Assembly: GCA_963724665.1 (NCBI GenBank)
Contig: CAVRVH010000008.1
Coordinates: forward strand, 186,001 to 250,000
Source: DASUPK01 sp963724665
Lineage (GTDB): Bacteria; Actinomycetota; Thermoleophilia; Solirubrobacterales; 70-9
Direction of reading: 5' to 3'
Length of the DNA: 64,000 nucleotides
In this document: piece after piece, positions 16,401 to 27,193 of the stretch
How the letters are laid out: the number at the start of each line of letters is the position of its first letter
Numbering within the stretch: position 1 is the first letter of the stretch
Notes under the pieces: model-generated
What the model was told of the DNA's origin: nothing
The model's input: only the letters and a program-made list of their open reading frames with translations
Databases searched by the model: none
Position numbers and translations under genes: made by a program

Positions 16401-17696
16401 ATGATGTCCGGCGGGATGCGAGTGAGGATGCGGATCGCCCTGATTGCCGGGTGCCTGATCGCCGCCTTGGCGACGGCCGCGCGCGCCGACGCCATCGCCC
16501 TGCAACCGGTGGGGAGCTTCAACGAGCCGGTCTTCGTGACCGCCCCGCCGGGCGATCAGCGCCTCTTCGTAGTCGAGCGTCCCGGCTACATCCAGGTGAT
16601 CCACAACGGCATCACCAGCCAGTTCCTCGACATCCACGATCTCGTGGACACCACTGGCGAACGGGGCTTGCTCTCGATGGCGTTCGATCCCAGCTACGCG
16701 AGCAATGGGCTCTTCTACGTCTTCTTCAACGACAACGGGACCGCCGGGGCCGCCCTCGGGGACATACACATCGACGAATTCCACGTCGGCTCCGATCCGA
16801 ACGTTGCGAACCGGGCGACCCGCCGCCCCGTCATGACGATCAGCCATAGCAGTGCGAGCTACCACAACGGCGGCCAGCTCCAGTTCGGGAAGGACGGGCT
16901 GCTCTACATCTCGGTTGGCGAGGCGGGAGACGGGGCGAACGCCCAGACGCTCGCCAACCCGCTCGGCAAGATCCTGCGGATCGATCCGCACGGCGGCGCG
17001 CCTGGGGTCCACGAGATCCCGCCGTCGAATCCGTTTGTCGGGAGTCCCACGCCGGAGATCTGGTCTCTCGGACTGCGAAATCCCTTCCGGTTCTCCTTCG
17101 ATCACCTGACCGGGGACATGATCATCGGCGACGTTGGCGCCGGTGCCCGCGAGGAGGTCGACTTCGCACCGTCCTCGGCAGGCCTCGGCGAAGGCGCGAA
17201 CTACGGCTGGCCCGACTGCGAGGGCTTCTCGGGATCGTGTGGAGGCTTCACTGCACCGGTCTTCGACTATCCGCACAACGCTCCGTGCAACGCGATCATC
17301 GGCGGCTACGTCTACCGGGGTACCCAGATTCCCGAGCTCGCCGGGCGCTATCTGTACACGGACCTCTGCCATCCGGAGCTTCGCTCGATGCAGCTCGGAC
17401 TCCCGCTGGCGAGCGGTGATCGGTCCGAAGGCATCTCGGGGCCCGACAGCCCGAACTCGTTCGGCGAGGACGCCGCCTGCAACCTCTACGTGATGGGCTC
17501 GGGAGAGGTCGACAGGATCGTGAGCTCGAATCCACCGGCCGTCGCCCCCGCCTGCACTGCGCCTGCGGTGACAAAGAAGTGCAAGCGCCACAAGCACAAG
17601 AAGCACAAGAAGCACAAGAAGCACGCCGCGAGCGCGAAGAAGAAGCACAAGAAGAAGCAGTGCAAGAAGAAGAGGAAGCACAAGAAGAAGAAGTAG
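16401..17696 (+). CDS. Secreted PQQ-type sugar dehydrogenase-like beta-propeller, basic Cys tail (copy 2)
   Basis: Tandem paralogue of the preceding gene, about 431 aa. A classical signal peptide ('MRIALIAGCLIAALATAARA') is followed by the same propeller blocks: 'GERGLLSMAFDPSYASNGLF', 'GGQLQFGKDGLLYISVGEAG', 'EIWSLGLRNPFRFSFDHL', 'GANYGWPDCEGF', 'GGYVYRGTQIPELAG'. ATG codons at 16401, 16404 and 16416 all keep the signal. The last 45 residues are almost only Lys, His and Arg with two cysteines ('KKCKRHKHKKHKKHKKH', then 'KKKQCKKKRKHKKKK'), encoded by AAG/CAC-rich repeats at 17577-17695. No hydrophobic anchor follows. Likely substrate is an aldose or polyol outside the membrane; unproven. Confidence 0.87.
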   Translation: MMSGGMRVRMRIALIAGCLIAALATAARADAIALQPVGSFNEPVFVTAPPGDQRLFVVERPGYIQVIHNGITSQFLDIHDLVDTTGERGLLSMAFDPSYASNGLFYVFFNDNGTAGAALGDIHIDEFHVGSDPNVANRATRRPVMTISHSSASYHNGGQLQFGKDGLLYISVGEAGDGANAQTLANPLGKILRIDPHGGAPGVHEIPPSNPFVGSPTPEIWSLGLRNPFRFSFDHLTGDMIIGDVGAGAREEVDFAPSSAGLGEGANYGWPDCEGFSGSCGGFTAPVFDYPHNAPCNAIIGGYVYRGTQIPELAGRYLYTDLCHPELRSMQLGLPLASGDRSEGISGPDSPNSFGEDAACNLYVMGSGEVDRIVSSNPPAVAPACTAPAVTKKCKRHKHKKHKKHKKHAASAKKKHKKKQCKKKRKHKKKK

Positions 17697-17736
17697 ATAG
17701 GCAACTCCGGCCGCGGTCTGAGAACCTGTCGCCCTG

Positions 17737-18780
17737 ATGAGGGCGATGATCCTGGCGGCGGGGCTGGGCACGCGGCTGCGGCCGCTCACCTACGTGATGC
17801 CGAAGCCGGTGGCGCCGGTGCTGAACCGGCCGATCGTCGCCTGGATCGCCGATCTCCTGCGGCAGCACGGCTTCGATGACGTCGTGACCAACCTCTCCTA
17901 CCTGCCCGAGCAGATCCGCGCCGTGCTCGGAGACGGGTCGAACTTCGGCCTGCGGATCTCCTACAGCGAGGAGCCCGAACCGCTGGGAACGGCGGGCGGC
18001 GTCGGCAAGGTGCGCGACTTCCTGAGCGAGACCGATTCCTTCCTGATCATCTCCGGCGACGCCCTGACCACCATCGACCTGGCCGCGATGCGTGAGGCGC
18101 ACGAGGCCAACGTCGAGCGCGGCGCGATCCTCACCATCGCCACCAAGCGGGTCGACGACACCAGCCAATTCGGCGTCGCGATCACCGACGACGACGGCCG
18201 CGTCCAGGGATTCCAGGAGAAGCCGGAGCCCGCGGAGGCGCTGTCGGACCTCGCCAACTGCGGCATCTACATGTTCCGGCGCGAGATCTTCGACCACTTC
18301 CCGCCGCTCGATCAGAAGAGCCCCGCGGGGGATGACGACCAGCCGCCAGGCTTCGTCGACTGGGCGATGGACATCTTTCCGTCCCTCCTCGATGGAGACA
18401 TTCCGTTCTACTCGCACGAGATCGGCGCTTACTGGAACGACATCGGCTCCGTCAGCGAGTTCGTCCAGGGCAACCTCGACGCGCTCGCGGGATCGGTCGG
18501 CGTCGAGCCGCCGGCGCCCGCCGTCAAGGATGGGGTCTACGCCGGCGAGGGATCGGATCTCGACGGCGTCAAGGTGAAGCCGCCCGTGCTGATCGGACCC
18601 GGCTGCCAGGTGGGCACCGGGGCGGACCTGCACGGCCCGGTGGTGGTCGGGGACGGCTGCCGCCTGGGAGCGGGGGCGATGCTGCGCGACTGCGTCGTGC
18701 TTCCCGGCGCGGAGGTCCCGGCCGGGGGACTGGTCGTCGGCGGCCTCTACGGGGTCCAAGCCGACAGGCCTCTCGGCTGA
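17737..18780 (+). CDS. NDP-sugar pyrophosphorylase, second copy
   Basis: 347-aa nucleotidyltransferase paralogous to the gene at 8251. Signature 'ILAAGLGTRLRPLTYVMPKP', then 'SEEPEPLGTAGGVG', 'FLIISGDALTTIDL', and 'YWNDIGSVSEFVQGNL'. The C-terminal 80 residues have hexapeptide-repeat (beta-helix) character, with 'VLIGPGCQVGTGADL' and 'VVVGDGCRLGAGAML'. Best fit is mannose-1-phosphate guanylyltransferase or glucose-1-phosphate thymidylyl/uridylyltransferase; the sugar cannot be decided here. Monocistronic by spacing, 40 nt after the propeller gene. Confidence 0.87.
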   Translation: MRAMILAAGLGTRLRPLTYVMPKPVAPVLNRPIVAWIADLLRQHGFDDVVTNLSYLPEQIRAVLGDGSNFGLRISYSEEPEPLGTAGGVGKVRDFLSETDSFLIISGDALTTIDLAAMREAHEANVERGAILTIATKRVDDTSQFGVAITDDDGRVQGFQEKPEPAEALSDLANCGIYMFRREIFDHFPPLDQKSPAGDDDQPPGFVDWAMDIFPSLLDGDIPFYSHEIGAYWNDIGSVSEFVQGNLDALAGSVGVEPPAPAVKDGVYAGEGSDLDGVKVKPPVLIGPGCQVGTGADLHGPVVVGDGCRLGAGAMLRDCVVLPGAEVPAGGLVVGGLYGVQADRPLG

Positions 18781-18825
18781 CGCCTGGCGTTTTCGCGAGG
18801 TCTTCACAGCGCTGAAGGGAGGCGT

Positions 18826-19269
<444 letters not shown>

Positions 19270-19279
19270 GATTGCGGCC

Positions 19280-19681
19280 GTGCCGTTCACGCTCAGGAAC
19301 CTCAAGGAGGACCTGGAGGACGTCGGGTCCAATTTCGACGGCCCGCCGGATCTGGAGTTCCGCATGGCGACCGATGCGCTCGAGCTGGAGCAATCCGGCC
19401 TGAGCTACCAGCGCGTCCCGCCCGGCTATCGCTTTCCGTACGGCCACACGCACACGAAGCAGGAGGAGGTGTACGTGGTCGTCCGCGGGAGCGGACGGAT
19501 GAAGCTCGACTACGAGGTCGTCGAGCTCAAGGAGTGGGACGCGGTGCGCGTCCCGCCCGGTACGTGGCGAGGCTACGAGGCCGGACCGGAGGGCCTCGAG
19601 ATCCTCGTCATCGGCGCACCCAGTCTCGGCGAAGGTCGGCGGGAAGACGTCGAGGGCCAGCGCGACTGGTGGGCTGACTAG
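19280..19681 (+). CDS. Cupin-domain protein
   Basis: 133-aa single-domain cupin. The beta-barrel motif 'GYRFPYGHTHTKQEEVYVVV' carries the HxH...E metal-ligand pattern, and 'PGTWRGYEAGPEGLEILVIG' supplies the second cupin motif. Small metal-dependent isomerases, dioxygenases and sugar-binding sensors share this fold; nothing in the context selects a substrate. GTG start chosen because a -10 box sits 7 nt before it; upstream in-frame codons belong to the preceding remnant's sequence. It ends 14 nt before the convergent gene. Confidence 0.8.
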   Translation: MPFTLRNLKEDLEDVGSNFDGPPDLEFRMATDALELEQSGLSYQRVPPGYRFPYGHTHTKQEEVYVVVRGSGRMKLDYEVVELKEWDAVRVPPGTWRGYEAGPEGLEILVIGAPSLGEGRREDVEGQRDWWAD

Positions 19682-19694
19682 CTCTGTCCGGTCC

Positions 19695-20162
19695 CTAGGA
19701 CTGCAGCTCGCGGATCACGTCGTCCGCCCACGGGTTGTCGCCCAGGCCCTCCTGGTCGCAGACGATCTTCTCTCCGTCGGCGAACTCGAGTGTCAACCGG
19801 GTCGTGGTCTGTCGGTCGTCGGTGGTCGCCTTGATGCCGGCCCGGTCCCAGGACGCGGACTCTTCCTTGATCTTCACACCGCTGCGGCCAGGCTTGTACT
19901 TGAAGGCGTACAGGCGATCGGGCGTGACGGCCAGCATGAACTGACCGGGCAGGCCGCCGGCCTTCGACTTGCCCAGCTTGTGGGCGGCCCCATAGGCCAG
20001 CGCGCCGACTTGGAGCTTGCTGATCGCCAACTTGGTTCCGGCGCCGGTCGGGCGAAAGGCGCCGACGGCGAGGACCTCTCCGTCCACGTGGGGCTCCACG
20101 GAGGTCCGGTACTTCCCGCGCCACTCCTCGGCCACCTCGGGGCTGATGTCGAAGCGTCCCAT
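19695..20162 (-). CDS. Conserved hypothetical protein, PH/GRAM-like
   Basis: 155 aa, no signal peptide or membrane segment. The pattern 'VLAVGAFRPTGAGTKLAISK' followed by 'FMLAVTPDRLYAFKYKP' and alternating strands ending in an acidic helix resembles bacterial PH-like domains that monitor lipids, but this is a weak structural impression. The ATG at 20162 is fixed by AAGGAGGGG about 9 nt upstream; longer in-frame readings into the divergent comF region are unlikely. Function unknown. Confidence 0.75.
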   Translation of the reverse strand: MGRFDISPEVAEEWRGKYRTSVEPHVDGEVLAVGAFRPTGAGTKLAISKLQVGALAYGAAHKLGKSKAGGLPGQFMLAVTPDRLYAFKYKPGRSGVKIKEESASWDRAGIKATTDDRQTTTRLTLEFADGEKIVCDQEGLGDNPWADDVIRELQS

Positions 20163-20272
20163 CCTTGGGTCCCCTCCTTCTCGTTCCCCTGTGTTGTGAG
20201 CTGAATCTACTTCCTTGCCAATGCACGCGCCATCCGTGATTTCCGGAGGCGGACGGTCGTTCGATCGCATCG

Positions 20273-20890
20273 CTGGTCGAACAGCTCGTTGCGCTCGCCG
20301 CCCCGCCACTGTGCGCGGCGTGCGGCGCCGGTTGCCCGTCGGAGGGAGTGCTCTGCGAGCGCTGTTCAGCGGATCTGGCGGCGGCCCCGCGGGTGATGGA
20401 GCCCGGCCCTCCCGGGGTCGACCTTGCCGTCGCGGCCTCTCCGTTCGACGGAGTGGCGCGGGAGGTCGTGCACGGGCTCAAGTACTCCCGCAGGCTGTCC
20501 CTCGCGGCCGTCGCAGCCGTCGCCATGCTGCGCGCGCTGCCGGCGCATGAGCTCGGCGATGCGCTCGTCCCGGTGCCGGCTGGCCCGCTGCGCTGGCGCT
20601 GGCGCGGGTTCGATCCCGCCGAGGAGATCGCCCTTGCGCTCGGCGCCCACGCCGGCCTGCCGGTGGTCGATTGCCTGCGGCGGGCGCGCGGCCGCAGGCA
20701 GGTGGGGCGGAGAAGGTCAGATCGGCTCGCCGATCCGCCGCGGGTGTGGCGGACGCAGCATTGTGCGAGACGCATCCTTGTGGTGGATGACGTTTGGACC
20801 ACCGGCGCCACGCTCTCGGCCTGCGCTCAAGCACTGCGCGAGGGTGGCGCGCGCCGCATCGTCGCGCTGACGCTGGCCCGCACGCTTTAG
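20273..20890 (+). CDS. comF: ComF family phosphoribosyltransferase-like protein
   Basis: Cytoplasmic protein related to competence factor ComFC/GntX. A four-Cys zinc knuckle ('CAACGAGC' then 'CERC') precedes a type I phosphoribosyltransferase fold with the PRPP loop 'ILVVDDVWTTGATLSACA' near the C terminus. The first ordinary start codon (GTG 20348) lies after the first Cys pair and would destroy the zinc site. The frame stays open back to a TGA at 20237 with no ATG, GTG or TTG, so translation probably begins at a CTG (20273) or other rare codon. ComF proteins assist DNA uptake; no other competence genes are adjacent, though a ComEA-like helix-hairpin-helix protein lies at 51929. Confidence 0.8.
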   Translation: MVEQLVALAAPPLCAACGAGCPSEGVLCERCSADLAAAPRVMEPGPPGVDLAVAASPFDGVAREVVHGLKYSRRLSLAAVAAVAMLRALPAHELGDALVPVPAGPLRWRWRGFDPAEEIALALGAHAGLPVVDCLRRARGRRQVGRRRSDRLADPPRVWRTQHCARRILVVDDVWTTGATLSACAQALREGGARRIVALTLARTL

Positions 20891-20925
20891 ACACTCGGTC
20901 CCTTGCCCGGGGAGGACGTCGGGCG

Positions 20926-20931
20926 TAGCAT
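20926..20931 (+). promoter_or_regulatory. -10 box TAGCAT upstream of hpf
   Basis: TAGCAT lies about 33 nt before the GTG, leaving room for a short leader with the AAGGAG ribosome binding site at 20951-20956. Confidence 0.35.
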
Positions 20932-20963
20932 CGGGGTCCGCCAACCGACGGAAGGAGACCGCC

Positions 20964-21311
20964 GTGAGGATCGAGATCCGGGGGAAGAACGTGGAGGTGA
21001 CCGACGAGCTTCGCGAGGCGGTGATCCAGCGGTTCGCCAGGGTCGGGAAGCAGGTGTCGGAGCTCGCCACGCTCGAAGTGGAGCTCTGCGCGGAGAAGAA
21101 CCCGCGAATCTCCGACAGTGAGGTGGCAGAGGCAACCCTGCAGCTGAAGGGCGTCACCCTCCGCGCCAAGGAGGCGTCGCCGGACATGCTGCACTCGATC
21201 CACGAGATGGCCGAGGACATCCGCCGCCAGGTCAAGAAGCACCGTGAGATGCGCCGCAAGCGCCAGAGGACGCGCAAGATCATGCAGCGGCTGAAGGGTG
21301 AGCCAGCCTGA
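20964..21311 (+). CDS. hpf: Ribosome hibernation-promoting factor, short form (HPF/RaiA)
   Basis: 115-aa ribosome-associated inhibitor that binds the 30S decoding region in stationary phase. N-terminal 'MRIEIRGKNVEVTDELREAV' and the beta-alpha-beta-beta-beta-alpha order fit the S30AE fold. The C-terminal helix is strongly basic ('HREMRRKRQRTRKIMQRLK'). The long-form C-terminal dimerisation domain is absent, unlike most actinobacterial HPFs. GTG start with AAGGAG 7 nt upstream. Lies directly before secA, a common arrangement. Confidence 0.88.
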   Translation: MRIEIRGKNVEVTDELREAVIQRFARVGKQVSELATLEVELCAEKNPRISDSEVAEATLQLKGVTLRAKEASPDMLHSIHEMAEDIRRQVKKHREMRRKRQRTRKIMQRLKGEPA

Positions 21312-21335
21312 CCGGGGCCGCTCACGGGCGCTAGC

Positions 21336-21341
21336 TAACCT
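21336..21341 (+). promoter_or_regulatory. -10 box TAACCT of a leaderless start (secA)
   Basis: TAACCT ends 8 nt before the secA ATG; there is no Shine-Dalgarno sequence in the gap. Confidence 0.45.
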
Positions 21342-21349
21342 AATCGGCA

Positions 21350-24178
<2,829 letters not shown>

Positions 24179-24187
<9 letters not shown>

Positions 24188-24273
24188 CCCCCGCTCCACT
24201 TTGGAGCGGAGGGCTAAGCCCGGAGCGACTTGTGCGGGGCGGGGGTTATGGCCCCGGCCTGATGGCGAAGCCG
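24179..24273 (+). repeat. Structured intergenic element, copy A (partner at 44288)
   Basis: Starts in the last codons of secA. Outer stem: 24179-24194 pairs with 24239-24255 (16 pairs, one bulged T) and includes the TAA stop. Inside are hairpin CCGCTCC-ACTTT-GGAGCGG (24191-24209) and GGGC-TAA-GCCC (24211-24221); after the stem comes GGC-GAA-GCC (24264-24272). Positions 24191-24273 align almost base for base with 44302-44385, apart from the outer-stem 3' strand. No T-run follows, so it is not a typical intrinsic terminator. Confidence 0.7.
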
Positions 24274-24281
24274 TCAATCTG

Positions 24282-24704
24282 ATGCCCGAGGCGGGCCAAA
24301 CGATCGAGGGCTTCGGCGGTCACAGCCTGCTGCTCGTCAAGACGGCCGACGAGACCGGCGGAGAGCTCTTGGAGATGGAGGCGAGCTACAGCGGCGAGGC
24401 CGGGATGCCGCCCGAGCACCTTCATCCGAACCAGGCCGAGCGCTTCGAGGTGCTGGAGGGCACGATGCGCGCGATCGTCGGCGGCGAGGAGCGTGTCTAC
24501 AAGGCAGGGGAGAGCTTCGAGGTCCCGCCCGGCACGCCACACCAGATGGGGGCGGAAGGTCCCGCACGCATGCGCTGGGAGGTCCGCCCGGCGCTTCGCA
24601 CGGCCGAGTTCTTCGAGCGGCTCTACGGCACCGGTCCGGGGAGCGCGAGGGAGCTCGGGGAGCAGTTCTTCACGGAGTTCTCGGACGAGTTCCGCTCGAC
24701 TTAG
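24282..24704 (+). CDS. Cupin-domain protein
   Basis: 140 aa. First cupin motif 'GMPPEHLHPNQAERFEVLEG' (HxH...E ligands) and second motif 'GESFEVPPGTPHQMGAEGP' define a single-domain RmlC-like barrel; a C-terminal helix follows ('EFFERLYGTGPG'). Function unknown; such proteins bind small metabolites or act as dioxygenases. The ATG at 24282 is the first plausible start after the structured element behind secA; no ribosome binding site is evident, and readthrough from secA is possible. Confidence 0.78.
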   Translation: MPEAGQTIEGFGGHSLLLVKTADETGGELLEMEASYSGEAGMPPEHLHPNQAERFEVLEGTMRAIVGGEERVYKAGESFEVPPGTPHQMGAEGPARMRWEVRPALRTAEFFERLYGTGPGSARELGEQFFTEFSDEFRST

Positions 24705-24767
24705 ACTGCAGCACGAATCGGCCGCACCGGGGGAGCGGGACAACGCCGCGCGGGGGCGTGGCCTGGG

Positions 24768-26135
24768 ATGAGGAGGATCGACTTGCTTCGTCGACTCGGC
24801 GCCGCACTGAGCGTGATCGGCATCGCCGCCGTGCTACCCGGCTCCGCCGTCGCCGCCACGACCTATCCGGCGAGCGACGGCAGCGCGGGCCCGTGCAACC
24901 TGAACGGGCCGATCGACACGACGACCGGATCTGGCCTGCCGGTTGCCGGCACGTCGGTGATCCCGCCGAGCGGCGGTTCTCCCGGAATCAGGGTCGTCAA
25001 CTGCACGACGATCACCGAGACGAGCACGGTCGTCGTCTCAGGCTCGAACGCGCTCGATCTCCGTGCTACCGGCGCCGTATCGATCCAGGGCATCTTGGAC
25101 GGGTCGGGCCGGGGTGGGTCGTCCGGCGGTCTCGGCGGTCCCGGCGGCGGAGTCGGTCAATCGGGTCCGAGCAGCATGGTGACCGGAGGCCCCGGCGTGG
25201 GTGGCCAGGGAGAGGCGGGCGACGGCGTCACGCCCGTCGCGGCGGGTGGCACCGCGGGGATGGCTTACAGCGGCGGCGCCTTAGGGTTGATCGGCCAGAA
25301 CGCGACCAACTTCAACGACGGGGCGGGCGGCGGCGGCGCGGGCTCCGGTGAGCTCTCCGGCGCCCTGGCGAGTTTCGCCATCGCCCGCGGCAGTGGCGGG
25401 GGTGCCGGCGGCACTTCCCAGAACCTCGCGAGCGGAGGAACCGGCGGAGGCGGCGGGGGCGCGATCCGGATCATCTCGACCGATCAGATCCAGGTCGGGG
25501 CCGGAAGCGAAATCCGCGCGAAGGGAGGCGACGGTCAGATCGGCGGCGGCAGTTCAGGTCAGCTCGGTGGCAGCGGCGGGGGCGGCTCGGGAGGCGTGAT
25601 CGTCCTGATCGCTCCGACTGTGAACGTGGACCCGAGCGGCAACCTGAACGCCAATCATGGCTTAGGTGGCAGTGGCAGCGGTACGTCAGGCGGCGGGAAC
25701 GGCGCGGTCGGATCGGTGCACACCCTGGCCAACGTCTTCTCGCTTCAAAGCACCACAGTCCCAGAAGCGGAGACGCCCTACAGCGACCAGATCGACGCGG
25801 CCGTGTTCGGGACCGGCAGCGGTTCGATTGCCAGCAGCCCGGCGGGCATCAACTGTCCGTCGGACTGCAGTGAGCCCTATGACCCGGGGGCGACCGTGAC
25901 GTTGACGGCGACGCCCGCCGCCGGCTCGGTGCTGAGCGCCTGGACCGGCGCCTGCGCGAGCGCGGGCACTGCGCCGCAGTGCACCCTGGCGCTCAACGGC
26001 AACACCGTGATGGGTGCAACCTTCGCTCCGGCGGCCGGCGCGGTGCCCGCTACAGGTGGCCCGGGCAAGACGAAGTGCAAGAAGAAGAAGAAGAAAGCCG
26101 CCGCGGCGAAGAAGTGCAAGAAGAAGCGGAAGTAG
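24768..26135 (+). CDS. Secreted Gly-rich protein with InlB-like repeat and basic Cys tail
   Basis: 455 aa. Signal peptide about 1-30 ('LGAALSVIGIAAVLPGSAVA'). The middle is highly Gly/Ser-rich (about residues 105-325: 'GSGRGGSSGGLGGPGGG', 'GGTGGGGGGAIRI', 'GGSGGGGSGGVIVLIAPT') with interspersed beta-strand segments, suggesting a repetitive surface or beta-solenoid fold. Residues about 350-425 resemble the divergent InlB B-repeat ('GATVTLTATPAAGSVLSAW', 'CTLALNGNTVMGATFAP'). It ends 'TKCKKKKKKAAAAKKCKKKRK', one of the shared basic two-Cys tails. Probably a cell-surface structural or adhesive protein; this role is inferred. Confidence 0.75.
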   Translation: MRRIDLLRRLGAALSVIGIAAVLPGSAVAATTYPASDGSAGPCNLNGPIDTTTGSGLPVAGTSVIPPSGGSPGIRVVNCTTITETSTVVVSGSNALDLRATGAVSIQGILDGSGRGGSSGGLGGPGGGVGQSGPSSMVTGGPGVGGQGEAGDGVTPVAAGGTAGMAYSGGALGLIGQNATNFNDGAGGGGAGSGELSGALASFAIARGSGGGAGGTSQNLASGGTGGGGGGAIRIISTDQIQVGAGSEIRAKGGDGQIGGGSSGQLGGSGGGGSGGVIVLIAPTVNVDPSGNLNANHGLGGSGSGTSGGGNGAVGSVHTLANVFSLQSTTVPEAETPYSDQIDAAVFGTGSGSIASSPAGINCPSDCSEPYDPGATVTLTATPAAGSVLSAWTGACASAGTAPQCTLALNGNTVMGATFAPAAGAVPATGGPGKTKCKKKKKKAAAAKKCKKKRK

Positions 26136-26263
26136 CGGGTTAGGAGCCCTTCACCACTTCGTCGGCGATCCGCAACGCGGCGGTGGGCAGGCCAGCGACC
26201 AGAGCCACGAGGGCTACGGACATTCGAATCACGCCGGATATGTAACAGCAGGACGGGTCGGCG

Positions 26264-26269
26264 TACCAT
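26264..26269 (+). promoter_or_regulatory. -10 box TACCAT of a leaderless start
   Basis: TACCAT ends 6 nt before the GTG at 26276. Confidence 0.45.
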
Positions 26270-26275
26270 GGGCGC

Positions 26276-27193
26276 GTGGAGAAGGCAACCGTGGGGAGCG
26301 AACAGAAGATCGCCGCGGGCTCGATCGCGCCCGAGAACGAGGAGGCGACCGAGGCCTGGAGCGGTGTGCTCTTCGACCGCTTCGTCAAGTACCGCGACCT
26401 GGTCGTCGCGGGGCTCGCACAGCACGGCGAGGCCGCGATGCGCATGTACCCGCCCGAACCTGGCGACCGCGTCCTCGATATCGGCTGCGGGTTCGGTGAC
26501 ACCACACAGGAGCTCGCCAGGATCGTGGGGGACAGGGGGGAGGCTGTCGGGGTAGACGTCGCGGAGCCCTTCATCCAGGCTTCGATCGAAGAGGCGGCGG
26601 CAGTTGGAACGAAGAACGTCGACTTCTTTGCCACCGACGTGCAGATCGGAGACCTGAGGGGACCCTACGACTACGCCTTCTCACGAATGGGGGTGATGTT
26701 CTTTGCCAACCCCGTTCAGGCCCTGCGGAACATCCGCGACGCCCTCCATCCGGGCGCCCGGATGGTGGCGACCGTTTGGCGGCGCAAGCTGGACAACGAC
26801 TGGCTCAACCGGGCCGAGCAGGTGGCCGAGCAGTATCTCGAGAAGCCCGAAGTGCCCGAGGACGTGCGCTGCGGCCCCGGGCCGTTCTCCATGGCCGACG
26901 CCGACACCGTCTCAGAGCAACTTCAGATCGCTGGGTTCGAGCGCGCGACGTTCACCCGCTGCGATCTGCCGATCACAATCGGCAACGACCTCGACCACGC
27001 GGTCGAGTTCACCACGGCGATAGGCCCAGCCGCCGAGCTGCTCCGAATCTGTCCCCCGGACGAGGTCGAACGGTTGCGCCCGAAGGTCGAGCAGGAGATT
27101 CGCGAGGTGCTTGCCGACTACGTGCAGGCCGACGGGGCGATATCGGCGCCGGCCTCCACCTGGATCATCACCGCTACGAGCGCTGCTGAGTAA
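26276..27193 (+). CDS. Class I SAM-dependent methyltransferase
   Basis: 305 aa. SAM-binding motif I 'VLDIGCGFGDTTQELAR' (near residue 63), acidic loop 'AVGVDVAEPFIQASIEEA' and motif 'DYAFSRMGVMFFANP' define a UbiE/Methyltransf_11-type Rossmann methyltransferase. The substrate is not evident; a small-molecule or quinone-type target is typical. A GTG start is chosen because a -10 box lies 6 nt upstream. The 3' end overlaps the convergent histidine kinase gene by 20 nt. Confidence 0.85.
   Translation: MEKATVGSEQKIAAGSIAPENEEATEAWSGVLFDRFVKYRDLVVAGLAQHGEAAMRMYPPEPGDRVLDIGCGFGDTTQELARIVGDRGEAVGVDVAEPFIQASIEEAAAVGTKNVDFFATDVQIGDLRGPYDYAFSRMGVMFFANPVQALRNIRDALHPGARMVATVWRRKLDNDWLNRAEQVAEQYLEKPEVPEDVRCGPGPFSMADADTVSEQLQIAGFERATFTRCDLPITIGNDLDHAVEFTTAIGPAAELLRICPPDEVERLRPKVEQEIREVLADYVQADGAISAPASTWIITATSAAE

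Noticed and set aside
17577..17695. AAG/CAC tandem repeat as a microsatellite or CRISPR-like array
   Set aside because: The period follows codons of the Lys/His tail and there are no spacers; it is explained by coding.
24768..26135. PE-PGRS protein as in mycobacteria
   Set aside because: No PE domain; has a Sec signal peptide and an InlB-like repeat, so only the Gly-rich composition is similar.
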